DNA from: Thermothielavioides terrestris NRRL 8126
Lineage: Eukaryota > Ascomycota > Sordariomycetes > Sordariales > Chaetomiaceae
Direction of reading: 5' to 3'
Length of the DNA: 64,000 bases
Assembly (NCBI RefSeq): GCF_000226115.1
Contig: NC_016461.1
Coordinates: forward strand, 4,092,001 to 4,156,000
The translations under genes and the position numbers were made by a program. Positions 1 to 13,283 of this stretch are shown here, piece by piece (position 1 is the first letter of the stretch; every line of letters starts with the position of its first letter). The notes under the pieces were generated by a model. That model was not told the origin of the DNA. It worked only from the letters and a program-made list of their open reading frames with translations, and did not search any database.

Positions 1-505
1 TTGATGGGTCGGCGTTTTTTGGTGTTTTGCTTTGCTTTGCTCCTTCATCTCATTGATGGGCGACGAGAGGTCGTCTAAGCCTAATGTGTTTTGTCATGTC
101 CCAGGGGCAGGGTTGGGAGGAACTGAGATGCAGAGGCAGCGCGATATTATGATACCCAATTTAAATGGAATGACGGGATGGCCATGTTCGGGGGGGGAGC
201 GAGGGACGTTGAGAGCGCCGGCCTGGGCAAGACTCGCGGATAGTAGGTGATGGTCTCGACCAGTGATAAGAAAAAGGAAGAAGAGAATAGAGCCAGCGGA
301 TATTCCCTAGCAACACCGTTGCAAAAAGCTTCAGGTTGTGACAGTCTCCATCTAGTTAACCAGGAAACCAGAGTTAGTTCACAAACCGGACTTCCTAAAA
401 TCATACACACGTTCATCTCGCCAATACCCAGTCCAACGACCGGCCCCTTCCCTGATTTTCACAGCACGACCGACCCAATTCAAGCACTGACAACACCGAA
501 CTACA
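1..505. other. Intergenic sequence at left edge, 3' of fox2
   Basis: No recognisable gene. The stretch lies downstream of the fox2 stop codon and probably holds its 3' UTR and terminator. Short open frames on both strands show no family signature. Confidence 0.5.
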
Positions 506-3500
506 CTACACCAACTCCGCCGCGGCCCCACCGATAGCCAGCTTGCCCGTCTCTTTGACCTTGGTCTGGAAGATGACCTTCTTGCTGTTGCCCGGCTCCC
601 GCCACATCTCGGTGACGAGGGTCTGACCCGGGACGACGGTGCCGGCGAAGCGGACCTTGATGCTGCGGAAGCGGCCGAAGCGCTCGTAGACGGCCTTGCC
701 GGCGATGCCGAAGAAGCACAGGCCGTGCAGGATCGGCTGCTTGAAGCCGCCTACCCTGGCGAAGGCCGGGTCGATGTGGAGGGGGCTTTTTTTGTGGAAA
801 AAGGAGAGTTAGTTAGCTTGTCAAATTATTGATAGGGGGTTGCGGGAGGGAGGCACGGGAGGTTGGGAGGTTGGGATAGGATAGGATAGGTAGATGCGGG
901 AGGGAGGGAAGGACATACTTGTAGTCGCCGCTCAGCCGGTAAATGGCGGCCTGCTCCTCGGTGGTCTTCTCCTCGACGACGACGTCCGGCGCGCGCGCGG
1001 GGGGCTTGTTGGCGGCGGTGCTGGCGCCGCGGTCGGCGGGCTTGCTCTGGCCGCCGAAGCCGCCGCAGCCGCGCAGGAAGACGGTCATCTCGTTGTAGAA
1101 GAGCTCCTCGCCCGTCTCGGCGTTGACCGTCGTCACGCCCGACCGGACGATGGCCGCGTTGCCCTTGTCGACCACCTCGAGCAGCCGGGCCTTGGAGATG
1201 AGCCTGCCCGACGTGGGGATCGGGTACTTCTTGATCTCGAGGTACTGCTCGCCGTGGAGCAGCATCATGGGCGAGAAGTTGGGCACCAGGTCGTCCAGGT
1301 TGTAGGGCGTCTCGGCGTCGAACGGCGGGATCACGCCGAAGGTGGGGATCGCCTGGAACTCGTCGTTGCCCTCGCTGGTAGGCTTGTCAGTCCTGCGGCT
1401 GGAGAGCAACTATGCGGGCATCCATCTTACAAGACGTAGCGCAGGTCGGTCCGCTTCGCGCCGATGCCGAGATTGTAGAGCATCACGTCGCGCTCCGTGT
1501 ACTTGAACTCGGTGCCCTTGCCCTCGGCCTTGAGCGCCTCCTGGATGGCGTCGAGGTACTTGTTGCCGCCGGACGCACTCTACGGGAACAGAAACTCGTT
1601 AACATTTCATGTAATTTTACACTTGAAACATATCATGATACTATGGTACATAGATGGGAACAAAAAAACAGGCCCCGGAGGCAGGGAGGAAAGAGGATCA
1701 TACCTTTCCTTCGCCGCTCCGGTTGTCCAAGTTCGCCATGATCTTCTCCAGGCTGTCCTGCGTCTTCTCGGGGTGGTCGGCGCGGTCGTCGAACGTGACG
1801 ATGTCGCGCCAGTGCTTGACGACTTCCTCAGGGGTGAGCGGCACGTCGATGGGGAACGCGTGCCCGCCGGAGCGCTGCCACCTCGTCTGGCCGACCCAGC
1901 CGCTGCCGACCTCGTACAGACCGCCGGTCGGGTTTGGCACCTTGTCGCTGCAGAGCGCGAGCACCAGGGGCGCGATGTAGTCGGGCTTGAACGCCCGGAC
2001 ACGCTCCTCGGGCAGGATGGTCCTGGTCATCGCTGTGCCCGCATTAGGGGCAATAGTGTTGACGAAGATGTTGTACTTGGCACCCTCGAGAGCAAGCGCG
2101 CGCGAGAAACCCAGGATGGCGCATTTCTGTCCGCTTCGGTTAGCCTGTATCTTTTTTTGCCTCGCCTCACCCGAGGTTGGGATTCCCTGCTTACCGCCGC
2201 AGAGTAGTTCGCTTGGCCAAAGTTGCCATAGATGCCGCTGGTCGACGTGGTGTTGACGATGCGGCCGTACTTCTGCTTCAGGAAGTAGGGCCAGGCGGCC
2301 TTGGTGACCTTGTAGGTACCGCGGGCGTGCACGTTCATGACAGGGTCCCAGAGGCTGTCATCCATGTTGGTGAAGGCCTTATCCCTCAGAATGCCAGCGT
2401 TGTTGATGACAATGTCGATGCGACCGAAAGCGTCGATGGCCGTCTTGACCACAGCATCACCGTCCTCGGCCGAGAACTTGGCGGCCACGGCCTTACCGCC
2501 CATCTTCTTGATCTCGTTGACCACGTCGTCGGGGTTAGCAACATCATTGACAACCACAGCGGCGCCCGCTTTAGCGAAGGCCAAGCAGTAAGCACGGCCG
2601 ATACCGGCACCACCGCCGGTGACGAGGGCGACGCGGCCGGTGAAGTCGATCTTCTCGCCCTGCTCGTTCGGACCCAGCTTCTGCGACTCCTCGAGGAGGG
2701 CGGTGAAGTCGTTGGGGCCGGTGGGATACTGGGGCTTGGAGAAGTCGCCCACACGGTCCCACTTCTTCAGGATGGCGCTCGCGGTGTAGGTGTCGTCGCA
2801 CTTGAGCAGCAGGCCGCTCGACCGCTCCCACCTGAGCTTGGCAATGTGGCCGCCGCCGACCTCGAAAATGGAGCCCGTCTCGCTCGTGTTGTTCTTGTGC
2901 ACCAGGACAGCCACCAGGGGCACGACCCACTCGGGCTTCATGAGGGCCAAGACGTCGGGGGGCATGACGGTCTCGGTCATGCGGCTCGCGGCGACGGGGG
3001 CAATGACGTTGGAGATGATGTTGTACTTGACGCCCTCCTTGGCGAGCGTCTCGGTGAAGCCGACCATGGCGAGCTTGGCGGCCGAGTAGTTCGTCTGCCC
3101 GAAGTTGCCGAACAGGCCGGCGGCCGAGGCCGTGTTGATGATGCGGCCGTACTTCTGCTTGCGGAAGTGGGGCCAGGCGGCGCGGGCGCACTTGTAGCTG
3201 CCCTTGACGTGCACCTTGAAGATGAGGTCCCAGTCCTGGTCCTTCATGTTCTTGAAGCTGACATCGCGCAGGATGCCGGCGTTGTTGATGAGCACGTCGA
3301 CGCGACCGAAGGCCTTGATGGCCGTGTCGATGATCCGGTCGCCATACTCGACGCTGTCGTAGTTGGCCACAGCCTTGCCGCCCGCGGCCTTGATCTCGTT
3401 GACGACGACATCGGCGGCCTAGCAGTGTTGCGTTAACACGGCGGGACCCAGGCAATCCCCAACCCGATCATGATCAAAGCATACGCACCTTGGTGTCGTT

Positions 3501-3647
3501 GCCCTCGCCCTTGAATGACCCGCCGAGATCGTTGACCACCACGCTGGCGCCGCGCGATGCAAAGAACGTGGCATAGGCCTTGCCGAGACCGCCGCCCGCG
3601 CCGGTGACGACAACCACCTGGCCGTCGAATCTCAATTGGTCCGTCAT
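506..3647 (-). CDS. fox2: Peroxisomal multifunctional beta-oxidation enzyme (hydratase-2 / 3-hydroxyacyl-CoA dehydrogenase)
   Basis: Six exons: 3489-3647, 2195-3418, 1704-2126, 1431-1579, 919-1374 and 506-785. All junctions are GT-AG and keep frame, giving 896 residues, close to the fungal multifunctional protein. Two short-chain dehydrogenase domains come first: the first has TGAGGGLG near residue 15, NNAG near 98 and a YSAAK catalytic motif near 164; the second has TGGGAGIG near 320 and YSAAK near 458. A MaoC-type hydratase-2 domain follows, with the HIDP...ILHGL active-site block near 806-825. The family converts trans-2-enoyl-CoA to 3-ketoacyl-CoA through the D-hydroxy intermediate in peroxisomes. 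The C-terminus reads ELV, not a canonical SKL-type PTS1. The start is the ATG just before the first Rossmann strand. An LTR retrotransposon lies 262 bp upstream. Family and domain order are seen; peroxisomal location is from family knowledge. Confidence 0.96.
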
Positions 3648-3834
3648 GCTGAATCTGGGAAGAATGCGAAGAAATGCGGCAAAAGGGAAGAAGGGGTAGA
3701 AATTGGGCACTCCAGTCTGGATTTGGGTAAAAGGCACAAGAAGGCAGCCGCTCTCTCCCTACTTGTTTTATGCAGTCAGCAATCCCTTTGACGTCGGCAA
3801 GTGTAACAGGGCTGAGCTGCCGGTCCTCGTTAAG

Positions 3835-3840
3835 CCGAGG
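3835..3840. promoter_or_regulatory. Possible fatty-acid-response (FarA/FarB-type) CCGAGG site
   Basis: CCGAGG lies about 190 bp upstream of the fox2 start. Aspergillus FarA/FarB zinc-cluster regulators act through CCTCGG/CCGAGG cores in promoters of beta-oxidation genes. A six-base core is common in GC-rich DNA, so this is suggestive only. Confidence 0.35.
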
Positions 3841-3903
3841 CAATGAATGGGGTGCCACTGTTAGCCAGCTTTGCCGAGAGGCGGGGACACCGGCCGAGAC
3901 GCA

Positions 3904-3908
3904 ACGGC
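3904..3908 (+). repeat. Left target-site duplication of LTR retrotransposon (ACGGC)
   Basis: ACGGC immediately precedes the left LTR and recurs immediately after the right LTR at 13421-13425. If the LTR is taken to end one base later (TA, a RIP-altered CA), the duplication shortens to CGGC. Confidence 0.8.
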
Positions 3909-4045
3909 TGTAGAAGGTAGCACAGACCACCTTGGAGGATGGAGGAAATTAGTCATCATCAGTAGGGGAGCACAGAGAGCATTTAGTATGGCAGATGCTC
4001 ACCTCCTATACTTAGAAAAATTAACTACCTCCACCGTTTGTTTTT
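3909..4045 (+). repeat. Left (5') LTR, 137 bp
   Basis: 131 of 137 positions match 13284-13420. The six differences are all C/T or G/A transitions in CpA/TpG context, so they can be explained by RIP rather than by age. The LTR starts TG and ends in a T-run (or TA), consistent with a mutated TG...CA terminus. Confidence 0.92.
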
Positions 4046-7000
4046 ATAGTGCCCAATAATAGGATTTAGGTAGCTTCATCCCGCCTAAGGCTATTCCCTT
4101 TTCTTCTAGTTGTATAGCCCTTCTACGATCCGGTCTAGGCCCCGGTTTTCTTCGACGTTTTCTCGGCGACATTGCCCCGACGTTGTTTACTGTTTTCTTT
4201 AGTAGTTTGACGGTTGACACCTTGACGGTATAATGTTTTGCCCTATCAGTTGGGCTTTGATTATATTACAATTTAGTTATTCGATTATACGTATAGTAGT
4301 GCTATTTTCTCTTAGTTTAGGCCTCGATACTAGTATTAGCCTCTAGTCTATTTATTTGTTTATAGCTGTTTAAAGGCCTATTTCTTAATAGCAGCATCGA
4401 CGCTAGTTTACTATTACTATCACTATTATAAATTTACAAGCGCGATTTTATAGCGGCTTAGGCCATCTATATCATTTACACTAGGGTAGAAGAAACCGTT
4501 ATAGCGGCTAACGGCCTTGTAGAAGCTAGTAGAGGAGACGGGCATACTGAGGGCCTAACGACAACGAGCGACCAAGGCCTTAGACAGTCGCCTTAGAGGG
4601 ACGCTAAGACAGACTGATCAGCAATAGTAGCCAAAAAATATTCCTAGACGTATATCGCTATAGCCTAGATCAAGCTTAAGTCTAGAGACCTCGACTTTCT
4701 AGTCAACCTCTACGATAGTCTAAGAATCCCTCTACTTATCGCTATAACACCTACCCAAGCCCTTAAGAAACCTCCCCAAGGTTTCTACCAAGGTTTTTAG
4801 AAATCAGCCTCGACAGTTAGGAAGTTGGGACTTCGATTTTACATCTACCAAGGCCCTAGAGTAGCTAGATATACCCTAGATACAAAGGAAGTCGATAGGT
4901 AGTAGACTTATACTAAGCTTTAGCAGCTCTAATAGAGGCCTTGAACTTAGAATTCAAATCTTTACCTAAAGTAGCTAGTACGACCTTCCCTTCGACTAAA
5001 AACCTAAGGAAGTTAGACTTAGAAAATCGTAGCTTCCCCTAGCCTAGCTATACCTAGTACCTACTAAGTATACTACGTAGTATCTACCTCTTATCTACCT
5101 CTATAGGGACTTCTTTCCTTCCTTTAATATCACTAGAGCGGCACCCTATTACATTATCTAGTATCACAAGTCGGCAAGACTATTGTAGATTTCATAGTGG
5201 CAAGGTAGGTACATAGATTGTAGGGGTAGCGCTTAATATATTAGATAAAGGACGTCTACCCTACTTTAGACTAGGAGAGGAGATCGATCCTATAATTATT
5301 ATCACTATTGTTTCAAGGGGCGTCGCGTTCCTATAGTGTACCTAGTTGTTTCTTAGTTTAGAGTATCCGTTAGCCCCCTTAATTGTTTGCTATATTACTA
5401 TTACTAAAATTCTTTTAATCAACGTAGTATATTAGCGTAGCCAATTTTCTTATATCGTCGTTATTTAGAAAGTCTTTGTAGAAAACCCTATAGGATCAAG
5501 CTACTTTATCTTCTATACCTATAAGCCTAGAGATTGGTTTAGCCCTATTGCAATCCTAGTTTTAGGAACTTAGAGTATTAGAGCGATACGAAGCTAGTAG
5601 TAAATCATTAGTATCGTCTTTGCTCATTTCCAACCTACTATCGCTTCGACGCCTAGCCGTTGTAGCACTACTCTCTATAACGTAGCGTTATAAAGGCGCT
5701 AGCACAATAGTATCGTAGCCAGAGTTTTATAGCTAGTACCGGGAGTTGGCCCAGTTCTATATCTCTACGATCTATATATATATCCAAATGTTGGATATCG
5801 CCTAGGATATAGTAGACAACGTCACCCTATATTAATTTGTCGCTAGACTTTATAGCCTAGTATATAAATAGTAGCTATCTAGTTACTAAGGTAATTGTAA
5901 AAACCTCAAGGATATTAAAGCAGTATTTCTAGCCTAGTTCCTAGAGCCTAAGGCCTCCGAATCTATTAACGACTTTATTATAGCTAGCTCTTTTACCTAG
6001 AATAATAGAGAGCTACTAAACTATTATTTGCGCTAAGCTAGAGATCTAGAGCGTAGAATCTTAGATCTAAAAGTTAAATATATCCTTGTTAACCGACTTA
6101 TCTTAGGAATATACAACGGTAAAAAAGATCTAGCCCTTTAGGCTTAAGTTTATAATCGCTTTTATAGTACCTAGAAAATAGTCCTATATAACTATAGAGA
6201 TAAGTTGTCTAAGGATATAACTTTCAAGGATATCTATACTAAGATTTAGTATATAGCCTCAGAGCTTAAGGAGATAGAGAAGCCTATAGAAGAAGAAGTC
6301 GATAAAGATAATTAGGACCCTTAATTGTAGCTTATCAAGAAGCTTATAGAGTCGATCGCTATAGCTATTCGATTAGCCCCTCTAGCCTAGCCTATTCCCT
6401 ACCCTTAGAATATTCAATATCGTTAGCTATATAACCCTAAGTAGGATCAGTTAGGCTAGTTTTAGCTAGGTCAGTTTCAGCCTAGTTAGTTTTAGCTATA
6501 TTGTCCTACTTCGCCCCTTCCCAACATTTAAAGAGTATAACTCTAACTATAGTTTAGACTCTTTTAACGGTTTTACTACGATTGATATAGTGTTATAGAT
6601 GCCGACTATATAACACTAGAGTGCCTCTACTAGTATAAAATCCTATCGTATATCTAAGAGGCCAACTTTCGTTATTGAATTGCGAATTAGCTACCTCCTA
6701 TAGCTATATAGTCTAGTGCTCTACATTGTAACTAGTTGTAGAGAGTAGCCCCTACCTAAGAGGAAGCTCTATATATATCTACATTGACTACTAAGCCTCC
6801 TTTAATAGCAATACTCTTAGTAGGTAACGCTATAGCCACTTAATAGGAAATAGAGCATATAATAGCCGAGGCTTAGGCTATTAAGGACGCCCATTAGCTT
6901 ATTATTCACCTAATAGCCTACAACCTAAAGGTAGCTCGCCTACCTCCTACTAAGAAAAAGGATAAATTGACTTCTAAGCCCGCTTTAAAGCTAATAACTA

Positions 7001-8779
7001 AGCTAGTCATTTCGAAGTAGAAGAAGGTCCGATTTAATCCCTTAGCTATTCGCTAGATTAAAGAGTATATTCGAGACAAAGACTATATTCGTAATATTAT
7101 AGATAATAAGGACTATTAGGATAAGGTTGTAGTAGCTTAGGATTTCCTATCTACTATACCGCTAATGCTAGAGGCTACACTACCCGACCTCCGCCTAATA
7201 GAGCAGCCTACTAAGCCGACAACCTAGCTTGCCTAGGGAGGTCTATTAGCGATAGCTTAGGACGTTGATATAACGGGGCCTAATACTGTAGCTACTATAG
7301 TAGTAGACAAACTTATTGAGTAGATTGCTTAGCAGGTAAAGGCTAAGCTTTAGGCTAACGCCTAGGCTTCTAACACTAACTCCCCCAAACTGACTAAGTA
7401 TCCTAACGTAGAAGACAAGCGATTCAAGATGTAAGTATAGGAAGATTTGAGCACGTCTTCTTAGCCTTGCTTATACTTAGTTGGCTTAGTACGCTATAGG
7501 ATTCCCTTATTTGACATTGGATCTATACTAGCAGATGTCAAAGTCAGTATCAATTTGATCTAGCTACTAGATTTAGTACTATGTCTATAGACCAATTTAA
7601 ATTATATCCTAATGGCAAAGGAGTATAGTAACTATAAAAAGAAGGACGATTAGTCTTATATAGTTAAGTCTGTTACTATCAATCTTTGCCTACCTAAGAT
7701 TAGACCTTACTAGCTTTCCTAGGATATTATTGATCTATATTATCCTATTGTTATAGGCCGTAGCCTCAACTATTGCAATGTCGATGTAATCGCCATCTAC
7801 TTCATCGAAGGATACCTCAACTATATTAAATCCTAGTGCCTAATAGTTGATTATAGTATATCCCTTAACTACATCTCTCCCTAGTTTTATAAGAAGCTTA
7901 GGCTAACGCCTATCCCACTGAAGTTCCTATAGAAAGTCAGCCTAGCCAACGATACTACTAGCTTCATTACGAAATACGTTACTTTTATACTTTACATTGG
8001 CAATGTAATCACTAGTATAGTCAGCTTCGTATATAGCAATAGAGGTGCCGATATACTATTGTCGAACAACTAGCTTCTCTACGTCAAGGGTCGTATAGAC
8101 TAGGGAGACCTTACCCTTATAGTCAGAGCTATAAACGGTTTCACCTTGGTAGTGCCTTTCACTATTATATAGGAGCATTATACAACACCTATGAAAGAAG
8201 CCGAGCCTATTATTACTAGCGACATTGACAAAGAGGTTAAGCATTAGACCTCCCTACTAAAGACGGCTAGCATTGAGTAGCGTATCGACGTTATTACTAA
8301 GTTGTATAAGCTCAATGACCTATATTAAGCCTTGGAAGAAGCGGATATAGTCAACGCCGTTAGAGGTCTAGAAGATGTTCTTAGCAACCTAAATATAAAG
8401 GCCTAATTCCTAAGGCTTAGGGGATCTAGGCCTTATTGTTTATAGAGCTGTATTAGATTTATATAATTTAGTTGTTATTAGTTTCCATCGAGGATTCAAC
8501 AACAGTTTCCTCTTTAGAGATTTCTTTATATAAGTCTTTTATATATATTCTTCCTACTTATTAGGAGTATTCTTCGCGTTATAGGCAACATTTGCCTATA
8601 GATTCTTCTAGCATTGCTAGGATCAGTTAGGCAGACTTAGCTACTTCTTCCAATAGTATAGTTTACTACTACCTCGCTTCCGTTGGTAATAGCGTAATGC
8701 TATGTAATCTATTGCCTAGATTCGGCACTACCACTATTATAGAGATCTTCGCTATATAGCTATCAAGGTAGCCACCTAA

Positions 8780-9090
8780 TAGTCGCTCCTCGCCACCTTT
8801 ACCACTATCACTACTACTGCCACTATTACCATCGCCGCTATTACTACTATCTCCGTCACCGTCTTCGTTACTACTATTATCGCCGTTGTCACTAGATGAC
8901 TTATCACTATATAACTCATCTCTAGATAACTTATCGCTAAGTGACTTATTACCTATAGCTACGCTAGGTGTATCTACTATATTATTTGCGATAACTATAT
9001 CCATTACTTTAATCGCACCGTTGCTACTATCGCTATCGCTATTAGCGTCATCGCCGCCACCGTTACCGTTGCTATTAGAACTATTACCCT
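8780..9090. repeat. Triplet-rich (ACN/CTA) low-complexity segment inside the retrotransposon
   Basis: Dense runs of ACT/CTA/CCG-type triplets lie between the protease-like and RT-like regions. One strand could encode a Ser/Asp/Gly-rich stretch and the other a Thr/Ile-rich one. No family is recognised; it may be a decayed linker or an expanded microsatellite. Confidence 0.5.
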
Positions 9091-10189
9091 ACCGTTTAGC
9101 TCTAGTGTTAAGGCTCGACTATTTTATACAAGTTATACAATTATATTATTGTAGCCTTCTCTGACCAGCACCGTTTTCTAGATAGAGGCCACCTAGTGAT
9201 AGTATCATCGTACGTTTAGTATACTTAGCGATATCGAGTTCTATATAGATCCTTAGGGACAGTATTATCAAGACTACTAGAGCCGAAGAAACTATTACAC
9301 TATAGTATAGGCCGGCCTTAGCCATAGGCTTGCTAGTAGTGCAACGACAGTAGGCGATTTAGGCCTTGGACAGCTACGCTAGAGGGACGCTAGGGCAGAC
9401 TAACATAGGAAGGGCTACTTAAGATAGCGCTCAATAGCATTTTGGTAGGAATCTAGTTTTTCAAAGCCCTTAGCCTAGATTTCTAGATTTCCTATAGAAA
9501 CTAGCTAGCCTCACTAAGTCTCTAGGATAGCCTAAGAATCCTCCTACTTATTACTACGATACTACCCTAAGGCCCTAAGAACCTCCCCTAAGATATTAGA
9601 AACTAGCTTTAACTAATAAGAAATTCTGTCTTTGTAGTTTACAGCCCTTAACTATAAAATCCCTAGAGGCTATAGGGATTACCCTACAACAGTGGAAGAA
9701 GCTGAAAGAACTTAGCCTACACTACTCCCCAAGGCCTAAGACAGCATTTTAGTAGTAAAATCGAAATTCGAAGAGGGACCCCTTTGAAATCCGCTACTCC
9801 TTGTAAAAATGGCCATTTTCATAGAGTCTATAGAGTATAGTCGACTCTTGGTTCAAAAACTCTAGGATCACCTTAGGCCTAGTTGCTACTTCCGATCTAG
9901 ATAGGGCAACCGTAGCCCGCTAGCTCTACTATACCTAGAAGGACTACTTCGCTTTCTCCCTAGAAGATTTACCACCTACCAATATCGTAGAGTATCCTAT
10001 TATTACTAGGCCTAGGGCCAAGCTAGTTGTTAGACCGTAGCTATTTCGGTACTCCCTAGGTTATTAGCACTTTGTAAACTACATCTTTAGGAAGATAGAA
10101 GAAGCGGCGATCATCTTATATAGCGAAAGCCTATATAGAGTATAGACCATCTTTATAGACAAACCTAGCTAGTTATCTCGTCTACTAGA

Positions 10190-10520
10190 GCAAAGGGTTT
10201 ATCGCGTTGTCTATAATTTTCGGCCTATCAATTCCAACACCGTCAAGTCGACTTACCTATACTATAATATAGAATCGGATTTAAATAACGTTGGTTTAGA
10301 GAAACCGACTTGTTATTTAAAAACCAATATCTCTAATAGCTACTAGGCACTCCCTATCTGTCTAGGAGATAAATGGCTAACCAGCTTCATTTCACTAAAT
10401 AGGTAGTTTACCTACCGTTGTATTACGTAAGGCCTAAAGAATATACTTATAATATACACCTAGTTTAGTAACCTAGTTTTCAGGGCGTTGTTGGAAAGAC
10501 TAGGACTAAATTTCAATTGG
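10190..10520 (+). pseudogene. Degenerate reverse transcriptase region of the Ty3/gypsy element
   Basis: Conceptual reading gives an RxVYNFRPIN segment followed by a QGL-type block and a tyrosine/phenylalanine-rich FSDLVF-like segment, typical of fungal gypsy RT fingers and palm. Several in-frame TAG codons interrupt it. The pattern is recognised by eye; it is not an intact gene. Confidence 0.7.
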
Positions 10521-11309
10521 CATTGTCGACAATGTAGCTAGCTAATCCGCTCGCTAGACACCGATTAGCTAATCACTTAGAAACTACTATAGAAACTTAC
10601 CTTGTTGGGATCTATATAGCTTTTACTAGTATTGCTATCTGCTCTTAGCTACTATAAGTCTATTAGCAACTGTCTTACTATCTATATCGACGATTATCTT
10701 ATAAGCGGCTATAACTTCTAGAGCTACCTTACGTTTCTCTATAAGGTTTACTTCCTATAGGTTGCCTTTAGTCTAGTCTCTTTAGCTCCTAGGAAATTAG
10801 AATTCTTTATAGACTAGATCAAAGTAGTTGGATTTCAGCTTATAGGCAGAAAAATTTTTCCTACTCAGAAATATCGGCAGAAGTTCCAGTAGTAGGCAGA
10901 ACAGTAGGCTAAGTCGCCGCCTAAGACATAGGAGGAGGCGTAACAACTGATTTTTATAACTCTATTTTTACAGAGATATATCCTAGGGAGGGCTAATCTA
11001 GTACAAAAGCTAAAGACTACGTTTTTTAAAGTTATTACCACTACTACTACGACTAGGAAGAAGTTAGTAGTAATGGAATAGAAACCTCGCGACTCGCTTT
11101 ACTAAATAGCAAAGTACAACGAGGCTATTTAGCGGATTTATCGGTCAATTTAACAAAATACGATCTACAGTATTGATCTTACTAAAGCCTTCTATATTGC
11201 GACTAATATAAGTAAGACAGAGCTTAGAGCAATTATATTTTAGCTTAGCCTAGAAGTATATCCAAATAAAGAATATTAGTAAACCTAGTACTTTAAGAAC
11301 ATCGAGATC

Positions 11310-11600
11310 AATATATTTATATCGTTTAGCTTAATAGATACTAAGTCCTAGTATTTAGTGCTAGAGAAGGAAACTCTAGCTATTGTTAAGGCACTAAAGA
11401 AATCGCAATAGATTACTTAGGTATCCGATTTTCCGATCTATATCTATACCGACCACCTATCTATTATATAGTCTATAAACAACTTTAACGAGGTCTATTT
11501 AAAGGTAGTTCGATAAATCGATAAGATTACCGAGTTCGACGTCATCTTCTACTATCGACCGAATATAGATAAGATCATTGGGATTACTGATAGTATGTCT
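11310..11600 (+). pseudogene. Degenerate RNase H region of the Ty3/gypsy element
   Basis: The reading contains a YLVLEKETLAIVKAL-like block and a YTDHLS motif, then a YRPNID...SMSRL segment. These match the E and D blocks and the C-terminal part of the RNase H domain that follows RT in gypsy elements. Stop codons interrupt the frame. Confidence 0.7.
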
Positions 11601-12059
11601 AGACTAATAGGCCCTCTCTAAGATATACTCGACTATAGATTAGGAGAGTGGTAGAGCATTAGGTCAATAATACGTATAGACGACTCGACTAGGCTAATAC
11701 TACATTTTACTGATCTGCCATTTAGTAGCTACCCTAGCAAGTATCTACAATATCACCTCAAGGCTATTAGAACGACGTTCACTGACACTTAGTATAATAA
11801 CATTGTAGTATAGCTAATAGAAGGAGATAAAGGCATTTAGTATCTCCCCCGATATCGACGCCGTTAAGTAAAACGGTAAGCTTTGAACTTTCGCCTAACC
11901 AACAACTCGCTATTCCGCATTGAGCAGGATAAGAGTTTAGCTTTATATATTTTGCCTACTAAGCGAGCTAAGATCTTAGTTTAGGCTTACAATAGCTATA
12001 GACACTTTGCCGACGCTATAACTATATAGAAGCTTAGAGGGAGATTCTAGTAGCTAATA

Positions 12060-12740
12060 TAAGTAGCTAATGTTAAGGCCTATTGCTAAGCTTATAAGAC
12101 TTGCTAATTAATTAGTTAGAGCCTTCGTAGTAGTATTCTAAGATATATCGCTATCTTCTAGCCTATATAGCTTTTTGGCCTAGATTTTATTAGCCCTATT
12201 TCATTGGCTAGCCTAGATAGCCGACGATATATCCTTCTAGGAGTTAACTACTTTATTTGCTTCCTCTTTGCCTAAGCTTTAATAGAAGTATCAGCTTATA
12301 TAGTCGCCTATACTATAGTGTATATCTGGGCTCCTATCGTTGGGTAGCTATAGTAGACCTATTCTAACAATAGTAGCTATTTTAGCAATACGACTTTTAT
12401 CTAGATATTTCGATAGTATAGTATAGAGATGGTTTTTAGGCTAGTTTCCTACCTATAGAGCACTAGTATAATTGAGCGTTGCGTTAGGCTTATAAAGGCG
12501 TAGCTTATACAATAGGCAGTTAGATAGTTAGAAAGCTAGCGACATCTATAGCTAATAGCCCTCCTATCTATAGTTGTCGACATTAATACTCGATTCTCTC
12601 GATCTATTGGTATATCCCCTACGAAGGCTTTCTTAGGATTTGAGCCTATATATATATAGGTACTAGAGGAAGCGTATCTTTATATTATACCTAATATATT
12701 TAAGTCAAATAAAGATGTCGCTAACTATATCGTTTACTAT
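12060..12740 (+). pseudogene. Degenerate integrase region of the Ty3/gypsy element
   Basis: The reading shows a remnant of the zinc-binding region (CQACKTCQ-like), then FGLDFISPIS and a YILLGVNYF block that match the first acidic block of an rve integrase core, followed by NTRFSRSIGISPTKAFLG-like sequence. Stops are frequent. Its position after RNase H supports Ty3/gypsy rather than Ty1/copia. Confidence 0.7.
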
Positions 12741-13269
12741 ATTGACGATTAGGACGAGTATCAACTGTATATCGCTTCTAAGTTAGCTATTAAAGCCGAT
12801 AAGCATTCTAACGAGTAGCTAGTTCGATACTTTGCCTAAGGCTAGTAGGTTTTAGAACTTTAGGACAAGGAGTATAAGGATAGGTCGAAGTTTAATCCTC
12901 GATAAACTAGTCTATTGAGAGTTATAGGTATAGCGTCTCTATATATATATTAGGTCTAGCATATGTCGAAACCTAGCCCATTGTACAAGGTGTATATTGA
13001 CCACCTCAAGGTATATAGATCTAGGGCATAGTGGATAATAGCTAAGGTAGAGGATATAGACTTGCCTTTGTAGATAGAAAAGTTGGCTAGCTCTGAAGAA
13101 GCTTAGGAATCTATTATTTAGGGTCGGGAAGTGATACTGGAATAGGTATAATAGGAGTAGAGGGAGGACAGTTGACCTTGACTTTTAGCCCTCTTTTGCG
13201 GTATTGACAGAGGGATCTTTATAATAGGCAGTTTCATTTATTATTGCGATGGGGTCATCGCATTATTAT

Positions 13270-13281
13270 AGAGGGGGGAAG
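13270..13281 (+). promoter_or_regulatory. Polypurine tract 5' of right LTR
   Basis: AGAGGGGGGAAG ends two bases before the TGTAG start of the right LTR, the expected place for the plus-strand DNA priming site of an LTR retroelement. Confidence 0.75.
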
Positions 13282-13283
13282 CT

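Noticed and set aside
2177..3436. Plus-strand frame of 419 codons
   Set aside because: Antisense shadow of fox2 exon 2.
8669..9004. Minus-strand open frame of 111 codons, Ser/Asp/Gly-rich
   Set aside because: Lies wholly inside the RIP-mutated retrotransposon and is produced by triplet repeats; no independent gene evidence.
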